DNA of 64,000 bases, taken from positions 32,669,634-32,733,633 of the forward strand of contig CM060848.1 in the NCBI GenBank assembly GCA_030737835.1, written 5' to 3'. Of this stretch, positions 58,021 to 64,000 are shown piece after piece (position 1 is the stretch's first letter; every line of letters begins with the position of its first letter). The notes under the pieces were generated by a model. That model did no database searches. It was given only the letters and a program-made list of their open reading frames with translations, and was not told the DNA's origin. Origin of the DNA: Acorus gramineus. Lineage: Eukaryota > Streptophyta > Magnoliopsida > Acorales > Acoraceae. The translations under genes and the position numbers were made by a program.

Positions 58021-60034
58021 ATTTCTAACGTCGACAACGATTTCTAAAATTTCTAATGTCATGAATTCCTCAAGGGCGCATAACTAAGATGCGGGGAAAC
58101 ATATATTATAACAACAAGGTTATAATATTCTCTAAGGCATGCTTATAACAATATATTCACATTTTGAATTAAATAAATTAAACTAAATGGTAATCATGCG
58201 TAGGTCAAGGCTTTCCTAGCATGGGACATGGTGTCTAGGCATGTATGGGCCTCTATATCCCTAACATACAAGGTCTAATATGGCATGGTTACATCATATT
58301 AAGACATGCATTGCATAGTTTCTACATATTATAGCTAGAAGGCCCCATCGATGCGCGATGCGTGTCTACGCGGGTCGAGCGCATCCCTAGAGAGGGGGGG
58401 GGGATTGGAATCGAACCACTCACCATACACCCCGGGACCTCGCGCATCCCATCCGACGAGATCTGCAAGGTAGTGTTATATATGTGTCACTTTTTAACCT
58501 TCTGGTCACCATTAGGACATTCTAGCAGTTTTTCATTTTTTTTGTTTTTCGATCGGAACCGCTAAAATTTTGGACTGTTAGATATCGTCCTGAGTTTGAG
58601 GACTCCGATCGAGAATCTAACTGCATATTATGTGTCCTAGTGACATTCCAAGCCACTCACGAAAGTTTCATCAAATTCCGGTAACGTTTCAGAATTTTGC
58701 AGTTCTGAAGCGTATCCGGGTTTTGACCGAGCGAGAAGTCATTGGGAGACTTGAGTTGGTCAAAGTGGGGCCCATGACTTGGTCAAATGGTTTTGGATTT
58801 TAGTGTGGTTGGGTTGACTAGGGTCAAACCACACTTAAGCTTCCCTAATGCTAGCTTAAACCCTAATTAACCTAGCTTAGCCTAATCTAAGTGGGATTGA
58901 CTTATTTAAGTGAGCTAAAATTATCTCCCCCACTATTCATCATCTTCCCCAATTGATTTTCTCTCTCCCCCTCTCTCTTTTTCTTTGTTTTGAGCTAGCT
59001 AGAGTTCTTGAAACCAAGAGACCAAAGAAGAGAAAGGTTAGATCTTGTCCCGATCTATCCACCGGTGGTCTCGGATTCGAGTTCCCACTTGTATGATCCC
59101 CTCTAACAGCCTCCTTTCTCCTTTGATTTCAGCCATCTTGAGGGCTGAGGGAGATCGTGGTGGTGGTGGTCCTTGAAGAGGTGTTTCGGTGCGCGGAGAG
59201 CAACCGAACTTCCCTTCCTTCCTTTCCTTCCTTGGGTAAGCTTCCTTTCCTTACATTTCTTGTTTAGATGTATGTTAGGGTGTGTTTTTGGGAGTGAAAG
59301 GGGTGCTTGGTGGTTTGGGAGTGGTTGTGGTGGCTGTTGGTGGCGGTTGGAGTGGTGGAGCTCGGCTCGGGCGCATGCGGGCAGCGACGCGCGCAGGCTG
59401 GCAGGCCCAGGCAGGCAGGTGCAGGCGGGTGAGCTGCGGGCAAGCGCGCTGGGCACGTGCTGTCGGGCTCGCTGGGCGCATGCGGTCGGGCGCGCTGGGC
59501 GCAGTGCGCGGCGTGCGCGCGGAGCGCTGCGTAGGGGCGCATGGCGAGCAGGTGGTGTGCGGGTGCTGCACAGGGGGCGCAGTGCGCGCAGGGCGAGCAG
59601 GGAGTGTGTGCGGGGCACTGCGCTAGTGCGCAGTGCGGGCGGGTGCGCGTGCAGGGCGCAGTGCGCGCGGGTGCACCCGGGGCTGGACGAGCGAGTGATG
59701 CGAGCGGGTGGTGCGCGCGGGGTGCGCGCGGGGTGCAGCGTTGGGGTGCTGGGCGTGCGGGTGTGCGTGCGGGTTGCTGCGCTGGGGCGCAATGAACGCG
59801 CGGTGCACCGGTGGGGGGCTCGGCAGGGTGTCCGGGCGTGCGGGCTGGGCTCGGCAGTGAGCCTGGGTCGGGTGGCCGCGCGTACGACTGCTTGGGGGTT
59901 CGGGAGTGAGTCGGGGTGCTCGGACTCGCGTGCGTACAGGCCGTATGTACGCTTGTCTGAATGTTGGGTAATTTAGTGTATTTTTTTGTATAATTGTGTA
60001 TTTTACTCACTGAGTTGATTACCCTGTTTTGCAG

Positions 60035-60070
60035 ATCTGGACGGACGGTCACGCGACAACCCGGTTAAGT
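60035..60070 (+). other. 36-base micro-exon-like segment, R2 solo LTR 58474
   Basis: Bounded by CTGTTTTGCAG/ATCTGG and GTTAAGT/GTGAGTGG. Confidence 0.55.
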
Positions 60071-60371
60071 GTGAGTGGTACAACCCAACCCAATAGGGAG
60101 GCGCTATATGCACTTGGGCATATACCGTCCTCCCCTGGGGCACCATAGTTAATATTAACTTGTTAACATGTAATCCATGCAAGCATGATTAGCGTGTAGA
60201 ATGCATGCCACCCTAGACCCTGTATGTTAGGGACTTGCACCCTTTGGATATGTGTAAGAGCCATGTATCCTGTCACCCTGTTCTCATGCTAGGATGCATG
60301 TTCCCATTTAGTTTAATTTATTTAAATTAAATGCTAGCATATGATTTCAGCATGCCTTAGATAATATTATA

Positions 60372-60490
60372 GGGAGGGGCCTTGCGAGGTGAACATTGAG
60401 ACCCGGGCTAGGGTGCTCCGTGTTCCTTGTTTGGTTGTCGGGATGTCCTATATCGGGACCTCATGCTGCTCTCCCAAGGTTTCTTTTCCC
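60372..60490 (+). mobile_element. MITE-like repeat m118, first copy in the 58474 solo LTR
   Basis: GGGAGGGGCCTTGCGAGG to AAGGTTTCTTTTCCC, 119 bp. ATAATATTATA precedes it and recurs one base after it, the cleanest direct repeat for this family. Confidence 0.7.
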
Positions 60491-60605
60491 AATAATATTA
60501 TAACCCTCGTGATTATTATACATGTTCTCCGCATCTTGGTTATGCGCCCTGGAGGAATTCTGAAGAATTCATAACACCAGTTGAGTCTCCCTTCTCTGGA
60601 TTAAA

Positions 60606-60718
60606 GGGCCTTGCGAAGTTAGCGTTGAGACCCGGGCTAGGGTACTCCGTGTTCCTTGTTTGGTTGTCGGGATATCCTATATCGGGACCTCATGGTGCCC
60701 TCCCAAGGTTTCTTTTTT
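60606..60718 (+). mobile_element. MITE-like repeat m118, second copy in the 58474 solo LTR
   Basis: Flanked by CTCTGGATTAA and CAGTTAAGG, which resemble the flanks of the internal copies in E0, E1 and E3 rather than those of the LTR copies. A piece of internal sequence may have been copied into this LTR. Confidence 0.6.
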
Positions 60719-60958
60719 TCAGTTAAGGGATGTCGCGGATCCGAGTGGATCATATGCGTATGGATAGGCTGTTCTGTTCCCTTCGTTGGATCCATGTAGA
60801 GACTGCCCCAGCATTAGAAAGGTCATCCCGTGGAGGGGCTCCCATCAGTAGGAACCTCCTGATTTGGGACGGACTGTGCTGAATGTGGGAGTGGCCAAAC
60901 GACCTGTGGAGTGGAGGAGAGACTATCGGTGGACCAAGGGTGACCAACAGCCTAGTCA

Positions 60959-61203
60959 GTCCCAATATCCTATGTCACCTATTGAGGGGTGAGGGTGAGG
61001 GTGTGGTGGGTCGGCGATGTAGTGACCCACTAGTTTGTGTAGTCCCAATATCCTATGTCACCTATTGAGGGGTGAGGGTGAGGATGTGGTGGGTCGGCAA
61101 TGTAGCGACCCGTTGGATTTGTGTAGTAATCAGTCCCAATATCCTATGTCACCTATTGAGGGGTGAGGGTGAGGGTGTGGTGGGTCGGCGATGTAGCGAC
61201 CCA
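60959..61203 (+). repeat. 83-91-bp tandem repeat, three copies, each with quadruplex and hairpin
   Basis: Unit begins GTCCCAATATCCTATGTCAC, then has G runs (GGGGTGAGGGTGAGGGTG in the first and third units, slightly altered in the second) and GTGGGTCG with a partner GACCCAC. Starts are at 60959, 61042 and 61133. LTR H has two diverged copies near 55550. Confidence 0.82.
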
Positions 61204-63132
61204 CTTGATTGTGGAGTTCTTGCCACTTTAAGGCTTTTAATGATAAATTGTGGTTAATATGAACTGTGATTGCATGGGTTGTGCTGTTCATTGAGCGTGT
61301 GGCTCACCCCTCGCATAATATTATTCTCCAGTGCTATCTGAGTCGGATCAGGAGGCGGAGCTCCCCGAGTGACCTCAGTAGTAGCGGTGCAGCGCCACAT
61401 TTTCGCGAGTTTTAGAGGCTATCAGCATCCCTTTTGATTGTATGTATTGTATTCTGTGCTTGGGCACATGTTTGTATTATATTTGGATGTCATTATATAT
61501 ATTGGCTCTCACAGGACAGTTGATTGTGTATCGAGTCTGTAATATGTCTTTGAGTTACAGATTCAGTCTTTTAGCTTCCGCTATTTGTGTATATATCATG
61601 TCAGCCTCTTTGTCGTCAGTGTGGTAATTGTTGATGTTGTTAGAGTATGTTATTGACTTCCTGTATTGACTGCTGATATCATATATACGCTTGCCGCGTC
61701 TCGGGGACGGCCGCCTTGGGGCGTGACAAGGGGCATCCAATTTGGTGAGTAACGACACAATTTACACATAGAAATCATTAGAAATACCAAATACTCGGAC
61801 AAGCATGCATACGGACTCGCACGCATGCGAGCACGCACGTACGCACGCGAGTCCGAGTGCCCCGACACCTACTCGAACCCTCGAGCAGCCACACGCATGG
61901 CCCCACGCACGCGCACGCATGAATGCGCACGCACGCACGAGCCCGTGCGCCCAGACGCGCTGCTGCGCGCATGCCCCAGCACGCGCACGCACGCGCGCGT
62001 GCGCACTGGTCCCCAGGCGCACTGCCCCGCGCGCACCCTCGCTCGCGCCAGCAGCCGCGCGCATCCCCGCTCGCTCCAGCACCCGCCCGCCCACTCCGCG
62101 CGCACCCGCACACTCGCGCGCGTTTGCGCGCCCGCCAGCGCCCGCCTGAGCGCGCCCACTCTTCCCTAACCCCTTTTTAACCCTCCCCAACCCCTCACAC
62201 ACACTCTAACTCCTATGCATAGCATGCATGAACACCCTAACCATCCCAACAACCCAAAAAAATCAAAAAGAAGGGGAAGAGGACTTACCAAAAGAGGAAA
62301 ACGGAAAGGGGGAGGTGCGGGGCTTTCGACGCGCCCATGGCCACCTCAACCACCACCACCACCACCACCTCTTCGGCCTCTCCTCAGCCCTTCTTGGCTG
62401 CAAATCAGGGGGGGAGGAACAAGATATGAGGGGGAGCTTGAGAGAAGAGAAGATCATCAACAACAACACATGAACAAACCCTCACCATTTCTTCCTCCTC
62501 CACCTTCTCCTTCTCTTTGGGACATTATCACAAACACCTTGGGGGGGGGGGCTTTGAAAGAGAAAAAGAGAGGCCAAGAAGTTGACGTGGGGATGAGAGG
62601 GAGAGAGAGAGAGAGAGAGAGAGAGAAGATATTTGTTGCAACTAAATATCTAAAGAGGGGATGCAAATGACTAAGTCGTCCTTTGACTAGAAATTCTGCA
62701 CATGCTTCACTAGAACAGCCATAACTTCCTCAATATAGCTCCGAATTGCACAATTCAAAATCCGTTGGAAAGCTAAGAAGATTATCTACAACTTTCATGT
62801 TCATGCCAAGATCAAATAATCTCTCCAGCTATTCTGAAATGAGAGCTAAACATAGAACAAGGCTGCTGCCAGAATTTCCCTCCTTGGGGTATACTTGGTA
62901 AAATACCCATAATTTTGACTACATGAATCCAGTTGACCTAATTCCACTTTTGTACGAAAGCTAACTCAAAACTGGACATCTCATAATAAAATCATATTTA
63001 AACCTCTTCATCTTGGATTTTAACAAAATCAAATCCAAATACCAAATTGGAAATACATAACTTCTAGGAGAAAGAAAAAAATTATGTAACCAAATTTTCA
63101 ATCAGAGTGCTCCAGATGACACAGGCACAGCA

Positions 63133-64000
63133 TTAATAACGGGCACCTGCCTAATATTCCCTTGTGATAAGACTCGAGGGCGTGGTGTAGTTGTTGCGCC
63201 CATGCTAATGGGGCAAAGCTATGACCAGCTTCATGAGATGATGATCTCTCTCGCCCTCTCTCTCTGAACGAACTGAGTAAGTAGATGCGATTTTCTACTC
63301 GACTCAGGTTCGTTTGGAATATTGGCATGCACCTGTTAGTGCGCGAGATCGCGCTTGACCCTTTCTTTTAAGTTGGTGATATCCAACGCATGCTTAAGTT
63401 ATGCCTTGTGTGCTTATATGATTAATGGCCACGTATGCATGTTTAAGTGGGCCATACCATGTATGCATGTTGTATGATTTGTTGTTTATGATGTAAATCC
63501 ATGTTAGGGGTCACCCTTATGGTAAATTATTAGATGATTGTGCATATGGTTCATGCACATAGCTAGATATAATTCTCCTGGATGAAATATATGCGCATGT
63601 TAAAACTAATTAGGCCTATCTGAAATAGGCGTGGGTATGACCCGTTGTCGGGTTGTACCTTATTAGTTAGAGCGCTAGCGATGTAATCGCCCCCGTGCAT
63701 CCGAGAGATGCACTCGTTTGAAAATCAGGAGAATTAATTATCTTATCGGTTTCTTAAGCCGGTAGTTGTGGCATTAAGCTAGGCCTACCCGTGCTAGGCG
63801 TGTATATGAACCGCCTGTTGGGTTATGTGCCTTGAGATTATTTCTGCGTGTGAGCAGAGGCAACCCCCCCCCCTTGTGTCCGAGCGACGCAACCGTGTGG
63901 GAGTACAATAGTATTCGCTATCATCGATATGTGATTATCGAGAGTAGTTGTTTTTTCCGTTGGGTTCGCTTTGCGAACATTGAGTGTTTCCTCCCAATGT
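63133..64000 (+). repeat. K: middle part of a forward R1 LTR, cut by the window edge
   Basis: Matches 38150-39010 of the R1 solo LTR and 47220-48100 of E3 (TTAATAACGGGCACCTGCC onward). The part before it is not found next to any antisense LTR start in this window. TTAAT follows LTR J's tip and may be one side of a target duplication. Confidence 0.78.

Larger units (their letters stand above)
58474..61728 (+). mobile_element. R2 solo LTR in J (3,255 bp)
   Basis: Starts TGTTATATATGTGTCAC and ends GGGGCGTGACA, no interior. The flanks are GGTAG and AGGGG, so the target duplication is not clear. LTR J sequence continues across it (GATCTGCAAG to GGGCATCCAATTTGG). It contains a donor-like TTGG/GTAAGC at 59235, a CpG-rich block 59370-59960, two m118 copies and three tandem 83-bp units. 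Confidence 0.85.
58021..63132 (-). repeat. J: antisense R1 LTR (E0 subfamily), split by an R2 solo LTR
   Basis: Own sequence is 58021-58473 and 61729-63132. It matches the minus strand of the E0 3' LTR, including TCGACAACGATTTCTAA near 58030. The minus-strand start is TGCTGTGCCTGTGTCATCT at 63132. A CpG-rich block lies at 61800-62160. It meets LTR H at its left end, short of a complete LTR. Confidence 0.78.

Overview
The window is a block of nested plant LTR retrotransposons. I find no host gene that I can support, no tRNA or rRNA gene and no CRISPR array. Nearly every base belongs to one related set of Ty3/Gypsy elements. The evidence is a primer-binding site matching the 3' end of plant initiator Met-tRNA, polypurine tracts abutting TG...CA LTRs, a Gag with a CCHC knuckle, a DSGA protease motif, and RT, integrase and chromodomain-type tail remnants. 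This is best read as a chromovirus of Tekay/Del type, in the repeat-rich heterochromatin of an angiosperm; I cannot name the species. All elements are treated as fossils.

LTR families. Two 5' ends recur. Family R1 starts TGTTATGCCTGTGTCATTT and family R2 starts TGTTATATATGTGTCAC. Both finish with the same few hundred bases, ending GGGGCGTGACA. Complete LTRs are very long (about 2.3-3.9 kb). They carry a TATA-like box, a CT-rich leader, a CpG-rich purine/pyrimidine block, a conserved 36-base micro-exon-like segment, G-rich repeats with hairpins, and tandem repeats of variable copy number.

Layout. 1-4091: tails of two antisense elements (A1, A2). 4092-15544: element E0 (duplication CGAAA), with both LTRs and a gag-protease frame into which an R2 solo LTR (6037-8942) later inserted; its pol is a relic. 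15550-16251: more of A2, then the tail of a forward element B. 16252-19339 and 42290-42355: B's LTR, split by antisense solo LTR C (19340-42284). C contains element E1 (19356-28612, duplication AGGGC), an R2 solo LTR (29513-35721, AGAAC) that itself holds an R2 solo LTR (31525-35093, CTACC), and an R1 solo LTR (36329-40182). 42356-45389: end of antisense element E2. 45390-51069: 5' part of E3. 51070-53043: three stacked forward LTR starts. 53044-63132: antisense LTRs G, H and J, J holding an R2 solo LTR (58474-61728). 63133-64000: part of a forward LTR.

How it fits together. Solo LTRs (six) outnumber two-LTR elements (two), and nesting reaches four levels. E0, E1 and E3 have the same shortened pol remnant, and E1 and E3 have almost no gag. 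This suggests a non-autonomous lineage moved by a partner elsewhere in the genome. The most interesting signals are the conserved splice-like architecture inside the LTRs, a roughly 118-bp MITE-like repeat (ten copies), the G-quadruplex/hairpin modules, and a possible captured host-gene start at 52015-52360.
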